From Diplodia intermedia (lineage: Eukaryota; Ascomycota; Dothideomycetes; Botryosphaeriales; Botryosphaeriaceae), in contig JAKEKT010000066.1 of assembly GCA_021495925.1 (NCBI GenBank), positions 62,001 to 126,000 on the forward strand: a DNA stretch of 64,000 nucleotides, read 5' to 3'. A program made the translations under genes and the position numbers. Position 1 is the first letter of the stretch. Each line of letters begins with the position of its first letter. The notes under the pieces are model-generated. The model did no database searches, was not told where the DNA came from, and saw only the letters and a list, made by a program, of their open reading frames with translations. Below are positions 1-11,045 of the stretch, in pieces.

Positions 1-2336
1 TAGTGCTGAGGAGCTGCATGATGTGGAAGCACACTTGGAGGAAAGCAGACTGCTGGTGAGCAAGTTTGAGGGAGTATTCCCAGGCAATCTTATATACATG
101 CCGGCTCGCCCACGTTGAAACTTCCCCAGAGCCCACGTTTTCGGATGCCACCCAAGTCCACGGCCTTCGCCTGCCTCATTCGGCCTAAGGTGGGACAGTC
201 TCTTCCTCCTACGATCCTTGCATATCGACCGCGGGGAGATAGGGTTTTGGCAGACGTCGATTGGACGACAGGGTCGTATTGCGTGCGGCTACAGGCGGGA
301 GAGCGCCAGGGCACATAGGACGGTTGCACATGGGCGGTCTTGGTCAAGAGGGGACGCAGATGCACCGGGGCGGAAAGAGGAAGGCGGAGAGGCTCGCGGG
401 AGCTTGGCGCGTCTTGGCTTCGGTGGCGGCGCCATGGCAAACGCCTGCCGTTGGTGGCGACGCAGTGCGACAAGGCCTTGGTATATCCGTATAAATGCAC
501 TTTAACCCGCTACTGCTTGGCTAGATGGGTGGGTGGAGACTCAGATAAGCTGTACGGCGGTTGGCACGCATGCAATCCCCGCTTCTGGTCCAGCGCGATG
601 GCGAGCTACGAGGCTTGTCGTGAGCCCCGAGCTCGAGGAGAACAGTTCACCGCATCCCCATGCCTGGTGCCGTCGCTGCAGTGCGCCCACGGGAAAAATC
701 AAGCATCGACCTACTGCGAGCGATGCGCAGAGCACAGCCAAGTGTTTGATTGAAACATGTTACCTAGATCGGTCGGTTTGTTTTAGTTACACACCAGCAG
801 AGTGTCGACCAAAAAGTAGCCAAGCCCGGCTGTTGAGAGGCGCATGATGCAGCTTCCTGCAGGCATCCTTGGCCGAGCCGTTGAGATCCTGCTCTTGGCG
901 TGCGGGCTCGTCTTGAGCTCTGTCGTGTAAATGAGCCGGCGGCATCGCACCATTCGTGCTTACAATCGCTTCAATCTTGTCGCCTTCCACACTGAGCACC
1001 GACGAGCGGGTCACCGCGGCCGAGACAGCCTTTAGGAATCCCCTAGCCAGCCCTCTTTCACCAAGACACACCCTGCCCGTCGCACGGCCCAAGTACCGAG
1101 GTTCATATGGTGGTCAGAATGAGGAGCATGGAGGAGGCAGCGGCGGTCGAGACTCAATCTCCGTCAAAGTGGCGTCGACTGCAACCCAAGGATGACAGAA
1201 CCAGTAGGTGGCGTAAATTGGCAAGATGAACCACAGTAAGAGTGTCAAAGCCGCTTTCGGTCCACGAGGACACCACTAGAGATGAGTGCGAATGATCGAG
1301 AAGCAAGGACAGCGATGCCGGTGATGAGGATCCACAGGCCGAGCTCACCTACGACGCACTCCAATACCGTTGTGGATGCAAGAACACACGGAGGAATAGA
1401 AGAAAGACGAGCCGAAGAATGACAACGGCGGCGGTAAAGTAGAGAAGAGTACCACGGCAAGGCTTCAGTCCATTCAACAGTCTTGATTGCAGCGTTCGAG
1501 TGTCCCGTATGGATCCCGGTGTCGGATGCCACTGCAGTCGGCTGCCGATCCAGATCCACCACGGGCCGGCCGAGCAGCCACTGGGTTTGTGGCGCAGTAT
1601 CGTGGATGTCAACTTGACGACGCGGCATCTCTCCAAGGATACAATTTTCTCCCGACACGAAGCAGTGGCAATGCTCCGAAACGATAGGGAGCCGATTTTC
1701 TCCGAGCCAGAAGCAAAAACGGCAAGAGACAGGAAAAACCAAGAGCGAAAAAAGGCAAACACTTACGTCCGAAATCCACTTCGAAACGGGCCTTCGCCAG
1801 CCTCAAGCTTCCACCGAATTATAGCCACCACTCCGCGTCCAGAGTCTGGCAGCGGCCGGCCGCGGGGGCATCTGGGGGCCCCGTTGCGCTTTGTGCTCCA
1901 TGGCATGACCCGGCGCATTGAAGCAATTGAAACCGGCTTCTAGAAGTCGTGGGCTCGAGCATGCAAGCGCAATTTCGCCCTTGCATCGCGCCGACGGGAC
2001 GCAGCGCTGGGCGAGGTGTCACTGCCACGCATCAGCCCGACACCGCTGCTTGCCCGCGTCTCGCCATCAGCGTCGCAGGCGTCCAAGGCCGCGTCGGACA
2101 AGCACCAGAGACGGAGCTGGGTGGCTGGAGAGAGCGTGGGGGAGACGCGGGTGGCCAGGAGAGTCGCACGCGGTTGATGAAAGATGGGGCGTGCGCCCGA
2201 TTGTTCCCGACATCTCACGCGCGAGTCTCGCGACCGGCCACGACTACTGCCGCTCCGAAACTCCCTCCTGTCTCACGCCAAAAATATTCCCAGCTTGAGC
2301 CGCATCAGCCTCACTGCCAAATGCCACAATGTCCGC
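1..2336. other. Intergenic or unassigned stretch at the window start
   Basis: No convincing gene is visible. Several open frames of 60-165 codons overlap on both strands (for example minus-strand frames between about 1245 and 1762), but they overlap one another in different frames, match no family I recognise and show no coherent splice structure. The last few hundred bases probably contain the promoter of the gene starting at 2539. The 3' end of a gene lying left of the window could be hidden in the first 100 bases, but I cannot show it. Confidence 0.5.
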
Positions 2337-2343
2337 TATAAAA
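2337..2343 (+). promoter_or_regulatory. TATA box of the NmrA-like gene
   Basis: TATAAAA lies about 200 bases upstream of the chosen start codon at 2539. A second TATAAA is at 2453-2458, about 80 bases before it. Both fit a focused fungal core promoter. Which one is used decides the 5' leader length and cannot be told from sequence. Confidence 0.5.
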
Positions 2344-2538
2344 GCCGCCGGGCTGGCCCACAAAGGCGCCGCCCATCATCAGACAGCAGCCACAATCACA
2401 TTCGACATAGCACCAGCTCAACCCCACTCGTAGCTTCCATTCATCCGCTGCATATAAATTCCCCGCCACCATCATGTACGCCTACCTCCAGATCCAGCGC
2501 CGCCGCGACCAGCAGCTCCGCGAAAACGGCCTCTCGCA

Positions 2539-3782
2539 ATGGTTCACCCTGACGGCTCCCACCCTGGGCTCGCCATCCGCAACATCACCGTCGTCGGTGT
2601 AAGTTTTTTTGATCTCCCCCACCCTAAGCACAACCACCGCTAACCAAATTGCCCAAACAGGACACAAACCTCGCCCACTCCATCCTCCACGCCCTCGGCG
2701 AGCTCGACCCCCCGCGCCAGCTCACCCTCCTAACTTCCTCGCCAACACGGCCCCCGCCATCCACCACCACATCAACCAACCACGACCACCCCCACCCCCA
2801 CTCCTACGACCATGATCGCGTGCGCCACCTGACCGCCGACCTCTCCTCGGCCTCCAGCCTCCGCTCCGCCCTCGCCGGCCAGGACCTCGTTATTAGTACT
2901 GGCGGCGGCGGCGGCGGCAACTACTACGCCGACCAGACGCGCCTCGTCAACGCCGCCGTGCAGGCGCGCGTGCCGCGCTTCGTGCCCGCCGAGTTCGGCG
3001 CCGACTCGCTGAGCGCCGGCGTGGCGGGGCGGCTGCCGCCGCACGCGGCGCGCGCGCGGCTCGTCGGCTTCCTGCGGGCGATGGAGAGCGAGGGGAGCAG
3101 CGAGCAGCAGCAGCAGCAGCCGCCGGAACCCGTCGCCAATGGTGGTTCCAACGGGTGCGCTGGGGCAAACGGTTGTTGCGCGCACGATCATGGTAATGGG
3201 GATGATCAGGTGGAGGTGCGGACGAGTGGAGGCTTCCACGACCCGTTCTCGTGGGTCGCGGTCGCGGCGGGGACGCTGTTGGGGGAGAGGCTGGGCGATC
3301 TGGGGTTCGATGTCAAGTGGCAGAGCGCCACGGTGTACTACGGGTCGGGTTCGGGGGATCGGCAGGCGTCCTTTGCGGTTTCTTCTTTGGGTTGGGTCGG
3401 GCGTTCGGTCGCGCGCGTCGTCGAGCGCTGGGAGTCGGTTCGGAATTGTTATCTTTACGCTGCGGGTTGCGTCACTACCGCCGACGAAGTCGTCGCGTGC
3501 TTGCAGAAGGCCACCGGGAAGGAGTGGAGCGTTGGTGAGGTGGAGGTGGAGGAGTGCGTCAGGGAGGCCGAGAGATGCTTGCAGAGGGGCTTCCCGGATG
3601 CCGGCATCGCTCTGATGGAGAGGAGCGTGCTGTACGATACTTCTCTGGGCGCTGTGGAGTCGTTCAGGACCAAGAGCGCGAACGACCTCTTGGGTTTGGG
3701 GCAGGAGAAGGTGGAAGACATAGTCACTGGCGCGGTTCACGACTTTCAGAATCACGGAAGGGCCGATTGTGGCTGCTCGTAG
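2539..3782 (+). CDS. NmrA-like / isoflavone-reductase-like NAD(P)-binding protein
   Basis: Exons 2539-2598 and 2661-3782, split by a 62-nt intron with a GTAAGT donor and CAG acceptor, phase 0; 393 aa. The start at 2539 is chosen because this frame gives the beta strand NITVVG directly before the intron, continuing as DTNLAHSILHAL. That is the position of the Rossmann nucleotide-binding loop. Further support is the VPRFVPAEFGAD segment, which matches the VxRFIPSEFG strand of the isoflavone-reductase/NmrA family, and the GRSVARVVERWE and VEDIV regions. Members are atypical short-chain dehydrogenases that act as NAD(P)H oxidoreductases or redox sensors; the substrate here is unknown. A Gln-rich insert (codons near 3105-3125) and a Gly run follow the core strands. 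The glycine motif is degenerate (see findings), so activity is uncertain. Confidence 0.75.
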
Positions 3783-3867
3783 CATTATTGATTCGAATTC
3801 GAATCCATTTACTTCTTGATATCTCTGTATGCTTATACGGATATTCGATTTCCACCACATTCCCTTG

Positions 3868-4853
3868 TTAAACTGCAACACCAACTTCAGTAGAACAGTC
3901 TTCCTGCCTGGAAACAGGTCCGAGGTACGTGCCCGAAATTCTCTCCAAATGAGTTAAGAAAACAGGCCTTGGCTTCGACGCTGATACCCAATCTTTGACG
4001 CTTTGGAGGCGGTTTTTCTCTGACCATTGCTTTGACCATGTGGAAAGACAAACGATGTGTAGTCCCATAGTAGATCCGAGACCTCGTCTGTCGATCCACT
4101 CGCATCTAGTGGTGGTAGTGGGGCAGTCTCCGACGCCGGGGGCCCGGACAAGACCAGCAGTCTGACAAATGAAGCGACAGGCGCTCATATATCTCTTCAT
4201 GAAGTAGACAAGGTCGTCTGCAGTACACCTAAACTCAGCAAGGTTGCAGCTTATGAGATGTCTGCGGAGACCCCAGGTATTCATAGCTTTGCGTGAGCTG
4301 GCTGGCCGAACGAGATTTCGAGAGATTCCAGCATACCCGGCCAGGAGAGCATGAGGCTGACACGCTTCAGAAAACCAAGTTCATCCAAATTTCCGTCAGA
4401 AGCGTATCCTAGGTCTAGTTTGATGGAGCGCATTGCTTGAAAACATATCCTAAAAGAGCTGGTAACCGCACAAGGCATGATTCCCAAGAGTGGGTGATAA
4501 GTGGCCCCATTAGCAATGGAGAAGTGTTCGAGTTCCTTCGTACTTGTGGCAGAAAGGACTTTGTTGAATCCTGTACTTGGAGGCGGCTGGAATTTGTAGT
4601 CCATCGCAAACCCTTCGTACAAGCGGTCTTCGAAATATCCGATATGGAGACATTCCAAGGCTGAGAGACTGAACAGGATCGCAGTAAGGATGGCCGTTAC
4701 GATGCCAGGAACCACGTCCAGTGTGCACGTCGAGCGGGAAGGGAGGAATTCAACATCGACATTGAGTTCTTTGATAACACCGCTGTACGTTGGATACGTA
4801 CAGCGCGAGGGAGGAGCGGACTGACGGAGTTGTTGCGGACTGATCTGGAGCAA
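3868..4853 (-). pseudogene. Broken F-box/LRR-like hypothetical gene (relic)
   Basis: A minus-strand frame from 4853 to 4281 encodes 190 aa with leucine-rich text such as ALECLHIGYF and GMLESLEISFG, the style of fungal F-box/LRR-like proteins. It stops at 4281-4283. The next frame, opening at 4284 with an overlapping ATGA, continues with GLRRHLISCNL and FRCTADDLVYFMKRYMS, which is typical text for the same family. A third frame (4151 to 3954) then carries a Ser/Pro-rich tail ending YQRRSQGLFS. I find no splice sites that join the three pieces, so frameshifts are the simplest explanation. The family call is weak. A living gene with unusual introns, or a sequencing error, is possible. Confidence 0.35.
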
Positions 4854-5376
4854 AGAAACAGCTGAAGGTGGGCAAACGCTGAACTGAGTACAGCATGCCT
4901 GCTACCTGAAGCCCACGGGAGGCTGCGTGAATCAGAACGCAGGGGATACCCGCACGACCAGCCATGTCGACAGAAGCCCACGGGAAGCGGCAGGATTGAA
5001 AGAATAAAGAAAACACTGCACCACCAAAGAGTTGGTTTCATTAGTTGCAATCACAAGGAAAGCGGGAAGGAACAAAGCAAGATGAAGTAGCAGAGCAGCT
5101 AGCCAGGGGTAAAAAAAAAAAAAAGCATGATCAGGCCGTATTTCTATTTCCAAGAAAAAGAGGCCTCACGCATATACATTTTCCTCGGCGGCTATCTCCG
5201 TAGCATATCACGATTGCGTACGGTGGCAGTCATCATGTCTCCCCGCAACCAACGGAACATCGAGTGGTGATCCCATAACGCCAAAGATGCACACGAAGCC
5301 TCCCGAACGCCGCGCTGTGACCCTTTTGTGTCTCCGCACCTGAATATCATACACATCCCGCTTGTTTAAACCGCTC

Positions 5377-5812
5377 TCATGTGCGGTTGGTCTCCAGAAA
5401 CTCTTTCGCCTCGTTGACCTTGGTGGCGAGGTACGGGCTTCCGCCACGGTCAGGGTGGTTCAGCAGCATGAGCTGCCTGTGCTTCTTGCGGATGAGCTCC
5501 TTCGACAAGCCTCTCTCACTGCAGCGGCCGTTAGCTCGACGTCATGTGTTGGCGTGAGGAAGCACTTGCGGGAGCTCGAGAATGAGGGCAGCCTCCCTCC
5601 TGTTCATCTTGGATTCAAATCCACCCTTGTAATACGCGCGACCCAGCGCGTTCGTCCCGCCACGGGCTCTGCGGAGAGCGACAAGACCAGCCCTACCCTG
5701 CGAAACGTTAGTCTCTGCTCGAAGAGCTTGTCGCGGCGAGCCGCAGCAGGGATCCACGAACGAAGAAGGCGGCGGCAGCCACGCCAAACCCAATCGCAAG
5801 CGCAGAGGCCAT
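5377..5812 (-). CDS. PAM18: Mitochondrial import inner membrane translocase J-protein Pam18/Tim14
   Basis: Exons on the minus strand are 5762-5812, 5570-5697 and 5377-5518; 106 aa. The protein has a short hydrophobic N-terminal segment (MASALAIGFGVAAAAFF), then the GRAGLVALRRARGG linker, KGGFESKMNRREAALIL, and a C-terminal J-like domain with the HPD signature in LNHPDRGGSPYLATKVNEAK. This is the classic Pam18 layout. The protein sits in the inner membrane and stimulates mtHsp70 at the TIM23 channel, working with Pam16. Intron 1 (64 nt) has a weak GTTCGT donor. Intron 2 (51 nt, 5519-5569) has a GCAAGT donor; no GT donor restores the conserved ELPERGLSKE junction. The gene is head to head with RLP24. 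Confidence 0.93.
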
Positions 5813-6178
5813 TTTGAAGTGTGGAAGTGATCAGAGGACTGGAAGCAGCGATGTCGCAGCGTCGAAGAAGGCGTCGAAGGCGGCGGACGAAGGCGCCGGA
5901 GGAGAGCGGCAAAGATGACCGAGGTGGCCCGTGCGAAAATTTTGTCTTGGCATTTGCAGAGGCGTTGGGAATCTTCCTGCCGTCGCATCTTGCACCACCG
6001 CCCGCCGACTTGCGCTTCCCCGCCCCTCGCTCGCCCCGGACACCCATACGGCCTCGATACTACCCTCTCCCGAGCAGCACCAGACCCCTGCTGCCTTGCG
6101 CTACCCGAAAGCGCGCCCGAACACCTGCCCAACGGCAGCAGACACCTCGAGCCTTGAAATCGTAGATCAAACGGCACC
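5813..6178. promoter_or_regulatory. Shared divergent promoter of PAM18 and RLP24
   Basis: 366 bases separate the two start codons. AAAATTTT at 5936-5943 resembles the core of the yeast ribosomal RNA processing element (RRPE), which marks ribosome-biogenesis genes and would suit RLP24. Several minus-strand frames cross the interval but have no family resemblance. Confidence 0.6.
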
Positions 6179-7535
6179 ATGAGGATTGAAACGTACGTCC
6201 CCTCTTGCAAATTTCCATGCGTAAGCCACTGACTGGATAGCAGTTGCTCTTTCTGCTCTCGTACGTTGTACCCCACCCTCGCTCCCCGCATATCCTTCTG
6301 CCGATCCGTCTTTGCGCTTCCCGCCGGGGCTGCTCGCTGGCACAAAGCTATGGCTGGAATGCGGAAGAAAGCAAGTGACTTACATTTCATACAGGCCCCT
6401 GCTATCCTAGCAAGGGTATCAGCTTCGTGCGCAACGGTACGTTTACTTTTTTTTTTACTTTGAAGAAAACATACATCGGCACAAGAGGATGGCACAAGAC
6501 GAATACCGAAACTAGGCGATCACTCGCGGAACTTGTCCTCCCAATACCTCTGAGCAAAGATACCGAAGGCCACAAGTCCGACATCGTGCTTGTCTGTCAC
6601 TTTGAGTGCTATCAAGACTTTCTGAGTCGGAAGAGCCAGCCATGTCAGGACCCAGAAGAGCATGGCATCTGGTTTGCTGGAGGATTCCAAGCCGCATCTG
6701 ATGGAAAAGAGCTTTTTGGGAGAGCGCCCACAGGTCTCTGCTGCCGATACCACACGATTGTTACTCTAGTCCAAGGAGCACGGTTGTGTCAACACCAAAG
6801 TACCAGTGAATGAGCGCGCACAACACCATGCTCCTGGGCAATACTTCGAGTGTTCAAACCTCACAGCGCCCCGAAGGCATAGATGATGCATTCGGACGGG
6901 CGAGGCCACCGGCCGTACCTCTTGTGCCGACAACATCGGTCTAGATTTTCTATTTTTTCTTTTGAATGATCACTGACATTGTGGAAATTTTAGATGCCAA
7001 GATGTTCCGCTTTTGCCGGTCGAAGTGCCACAAGAACTTCAAGATGAAGAGGAACCCTAGAAAGCTGGCCTGGACCAAGAGCTACCGCGCGGCGCACGGC
7101 AAGGAGATGACGGTCGACAGCACGCTCGCCTTCGCCGCGCGCAGGAACGTGCCCGTCCGCTACAACCGCGACCTGGTGGCCAAGACGCTGCAGGCGATGC
7201 AGCGCGTCGAGGAGGTGCGCCAGCGCCGCGAGCGCCTCTTCTACAAGGAGCGCATGAAGGGCAACAAGGAGCGCCAGCTGGCCGCCGACCGCAAGCTTGT
7301 CGAGGAGAACCAGCACCTGCTGCCGCCGGAGCTGCGCGACGAGGTGCCCGAGCACGTGCGCCAGAAGCTCGAGAGCATGGAGGTCGAGAACGGTGAGTTC
7401 GAGGACATGGACGACGAGCTTCTCGACGACGAGGAAGAGGAGAAGACGCGCGTGCGCGCCAAGGTCCCCAAGGCGAAGAGGAAGCAGAAGCTCATCGTCG
7501 GCAAGGGCGTGGAGGACATGGATGTCGACGAATGA
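6179..7535 (+). CDS. RLP24: Ribosome biogenesis protein Rlp24
   Basis: Exons 6179-6192, 6244-6260, 6395-6436 and 6994-7535; 204 aa. The spliced N-terminus MRIETCSFCSRPCYPSKGISFVRNDAK followed by FRFCRSKCHKNFK and MKRNPRKLAWTK is the L24e-type zinc-ribbon that identifies Rlp24, the placeholder for ribosomal protein eL24 on pre-60S particles, exchanged by the AAA-ATPase Drg1/Afg2 in the cytoplasm. A long basic and coiled middle (LQAMQRVEEVRQRRERLFYK) and an acidic then basic C-terminus (DDEEEEK, KAKRKQKL) follow, as usual for the family. Exons 1 and 2 are only 14 and 17 nt, but each junction restores an invariant zinc-ribbon residue. Intron 3 is 557 nt, by far the longest in the window. The stop is TGA at 7533-7535. 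Confidence 0.95.
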
Positions 7536-8742
7536 GCTGGCGGTGCCGGAGTACGGGGTCAAAGTTTTCGCAAGACGGCAGATGGCATTCTTGGGCGCAG
7601 GGCTGGGCAGCAAGATCGATGACTACCCACAACATGGCGTTCTACGGCGCGACGGGTCAGGAAAAGATTGATGGGAGAACAAGCCGGTTGTTCGTTTCCG
7701 TTTTCGCTCACGACGGGGCTGGAGGTAATCGAGAAGGACGGAACATGAAGCAGGAACAGTATAGCTGCTTCACGTCGAGTACGACAACCGATATAGAAAA
7801 AGTGTATTTTTTCCCCCTTTGGGTCAAGTACTCCCTCGCAACGGCATGTGTGATTGATTGGGCCTCTTGAGAGGTGCGCGTCCCACACGTGTACCATAGA
7901 ACGACGACAGTCTCGTAACGCACGTCAAAGCACAACATGCACAGCCGGCAGAGTCCCTGGTTTCTTCAGCTGCTGTGCTACCGACCGTTAGATATGTACC
8001 CACATGGATGATGGATGGACCCCTTTGCCCTGCCCTGCCCATGTCGCCCCCGTTTCCCGCTAGCCAGATACGGTTAACGGCCCCGCTTGGGCCGCGGCAA
8101 GCACTCCGCGCACGTCACATCCGCGCACTCTGGGTTTCTGCAGCCGCGCGCCAACAAGCAATAATAATACAGCCACACATATCATCTCATTCCCTGTCGC
8201 GCTGGCGCAGAAACAAGCGAGTCGGCAGGCAGCTGGCCCAACGACGTTCCGCCAACGCATACATACCGCACACCGAACCGTAGAGGGAAAGAAAAGCACG
8301 GCATGTTGATATCATCAGACCACCGTGTACTCAAGAAAGCCATTTTCATAAGTTGTTGCCATAGGGCGAAACTCAAAAGTCCTAATTAATAGTAGTCCGC
8401 AGGCTGTCTTGCTTCTCTCGCTAATGTCAAAGAGTACCCCGGCAGCGAGAGGAGGAAGATAAACAGCGGGTAGGACTCTACAAAAGTTTGCTGGTAGTTC
8501 CCTGCTATCCATCCATCATCCAGCATCACCCCCACGTTGTTCTCTGAAGAAGCCCCCGCCGTCCACTGGTATCTGTCTTTTTTTCGGTTTGCTTTTTAAA
8601 AACAAGAAGCCAGAAACCATCACGTGCACATGCACACTCCGGGAACCCAAACCACAACACTCATCCATCATTGCCTATTCTGTGACGATGCCGAGTTCGC
8701 TAGCTAGGGTGCTGAGAAGATTACATTGTGATCTCTCTAGAT
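7536..8742. other. Convergent 3' intergenic region
   Basis: This 1.2-kb interval lies between the ends of RLP24 and the PP2A scaffold gene and should hold both 3' UTRs. Only short overlapping frames occur; none resembles a protein family and I see no RNA gene or repeat. Confidence 0.6.
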
Positions 8743-11045
8743 CTAGGGCTCCGTGTGCATAGCATCCGTGAAGCTATTCGCCGCAGTGGTGGCAAAGTAC
8801 CGCACGTCAACGTCGTCGTCCTGCTGCAGCTTCTCCAAGTTGGGTAGGATCGAGTTCTGGATGAGGTCGTGGCCGCGTTGCGATCCCTCGGGGGTCGTGC
8901 CGGACTTCTCGAGCTCAACAATGGTACCCGTCTCCGGCAGACGCTTAAGAACGTTGATGAGAACCTCGTACGACTTGGCGACATTGAAGCGGATGTTGGG
9001 AATGCGGTCGTCAACAAGCTTCTCCATCATAGGCAAGATAGAAGCCTCAATGACGTTGAGACTTAATGCGGGTGCGAGCGTCTACAAGACGTACGTTAGA
9101 AAACCCCAAGGTTCTGAGGTAGCTGAAGAAACTTACGGAGATGGCGAAGCAAGTCGTCATGCGGTAGAGATAATTCGGGTGAGCACCCATGGCCATGACC
9201 TTGGGCACAATAGCCTCGTTCGCCCAGTCGACGCCGAAGACCTCGGTAAGCTTCTTAAGGTTCTGAGTGGAAGCCTCACGGATGGAGAAGACAGTATCGC
9301 CCAGCCAGCTCATGCATAGGCTGCTCAGCTTCTCATCGAAGAACTTCACACCGAGCTGGCTGGCCAGAAGGGGCACGTATTCGATGATGGCCAGGCGCAC
9401 ACGCCATTGCTTGTCTTCTGCCAGCTGAACAATAGCGGGGAGGAGAGACTGGGAAAGAAGCTCGATGCCGATGACTGGCGACGCTGTTAGGAATCGCAGG
9501 CACACTCTCATTTTGGGGTAATTTCTTGGAGTACACACCATCGTTGACTTGCTCAAGCTTCGAGATGATGTTAAGACGAACGTCGGGGAACTCGTCCTTC
9601 AGCATCTGAAGGAACATGGGAAGGAGATGCGTAATGGTCCTAGTACGTATCAGCAACTGACAATTGAGCGATTCCATACGCATTATGCTTACTCGTCCTT
9701 GCCAAGAATGGGTGCAAGACCGCTGATCTGAGTACCAAGAGCAGCGCGAACGTGCTGAGACTGGTCGGAGACCAGCTCCTCGATGTTCGGCATCACCTCT
9801 TGGAGAAGAGTCTCCTTGGGGAGAAGCCTGCAGAAGCCTGACTGAAGTTAGCGCAAGACCGATTTCGCATTAGTTTGGGCAGCTCGTACCAGGGATCTGT
9901 CCCGCGATGGCACTCCGCACCTCCGCCTCGGTGTCCTTCACAAGCTTAACGAAAGCCGGAACAAGGTCCCTTGTGATGAGCTCCTCTTCCACAGCCTTCG
10001 CAATCTGCATCGCCAGTTCATCAGCACTCGTCCACAATCTTGCTGGCGCAAATATGGTACCTTCTCGAAGCGGTCCGCAACCATGTATCTCACTCTCCAG
10101 CTCTTGTCCTCAAAGAGATGCCTCAGCGCCGTGAGCAAAACTCCATGGCTCGTCTGCTCCTCCTTCGGAACAACCTCCGCGATAGCAATCAGAACGTCAA
10201 CAGTCAGGAGCCTGACGCTGTCTTGGTCGTCGGTAGTCAGGCGCTGGAAAAGCGGGATCATATCCTCGATGACCGTCTGAGGGGGCATGCCGGCCTTCAC
10301 AAACTTCGCCAGGTTGTTCGCGGCCTGCCTCCTGACCATGGGAGTGTCATCGTGAACAAGCTTGCCAAAGTGCTGTCTGAGGCTCTCCTGCGCCTGGGCA
10401 GATGCTCTGGGGTAGGGCTCCACGTAGAGGCCGGTGGCGGAGATCTTGGACGTGAACCAGTCGGCTGTGGAGAGGCGGATGGTGAGGGGCACGAAGTACT
10501 CCTCGACCTGCTGCGGGTTGAGCTCCTGGCAGACCTTGTTGAGCGATTCAACGGCCTATGTCGGGTCAGCGCGCTGGCAAGTGCCAATTGGGGGGGCTGG
10601 GGGACAGACCTTCTCCCTGACCAAGGGCTCCTCAATGCCGGCCAAGTTCTCGAGCGGCGAGATGAGCACGTGGCCGTACTCGGGGCCGCCAACGTATTCC
10701 ACGAAGTTGCCGAGCTCCTCGCTCAGAGCGGTGAGGACCTCGTCCTCGTCCTCGACAGATTCTGCACTAGGTCATCAGCTTGTGCGCGCGGGCCCCCGTT
10801 GGATGTCTTGCGACGCACCATCGAGGAAAGGTATCAACTCATCCCGCGTCCGCTCGGCTCCAAGGGCCAGGGCAATGGTGGACAGGCGGCGGATCGCGTT
10901 CAGCCGTAGCAGAACGTCATCGTGCTGTAGGGAAAGCATCAGCCTGGGGAGCGCGTGGGGCGGAGCGAAGAAGGCGCGGTACCTTCAGCTCGTCAATGAG
11001 GACGGCGATGGGGTATAGCTCGTCGGACTGGTTAGGTTGGTCCAT
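8743..11045 (-). CDS. TPD3: Protein phosphatase 2A scaffold (A/PR65) regulatory subunit
   Basis: Nine exons on the minus strand: 10983-11045, 10819-10924, 10610-10761, 10061-10555, 9890-10004, 9693-9837, 9474-9137 (listed 9137-9474), 9539-9639 preceding it, and 8743-9081; 617 aa. The length suits the family (about 590-635 aa). The protein is a continuous HEAT-repeat solenoid. Diagnostic stretches include FVEYVGGPEYGHVLISPLE, VRRQAANNLAKF, SWRVRYMVADRFEKI, QWRVRLAIIEYVPLLA, WLGDTVFSIREAST and VRYFATTAANSF. It holds the catalytic C subunit and variable B subunits in PP2A holoenzymes, in the cytosol and nucleus, affecting mitosis and morphogenesis. All eight introns are GT-AG. The start MDQPNQSDELYPIAVLIDELK matches fungal orthologues. 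The gene is divergent from FRS1. Confidence 0.95.

Noticed and set aside
2772..3884. 370-codon minus-strand frame antisense to the NmrA-like gene
   Set aside because: It mirrors GC-rich codons of the sense gene, is Arg/Val-biased and has no family resemblance.
6437..6993. C/D box snoRNA in the RLP24 intron (AGATGATG near 6880, CTGA near 6972)
   Set aside because: The CTGA belongs to a likely branch point and the flanks do not form a terminal stem.
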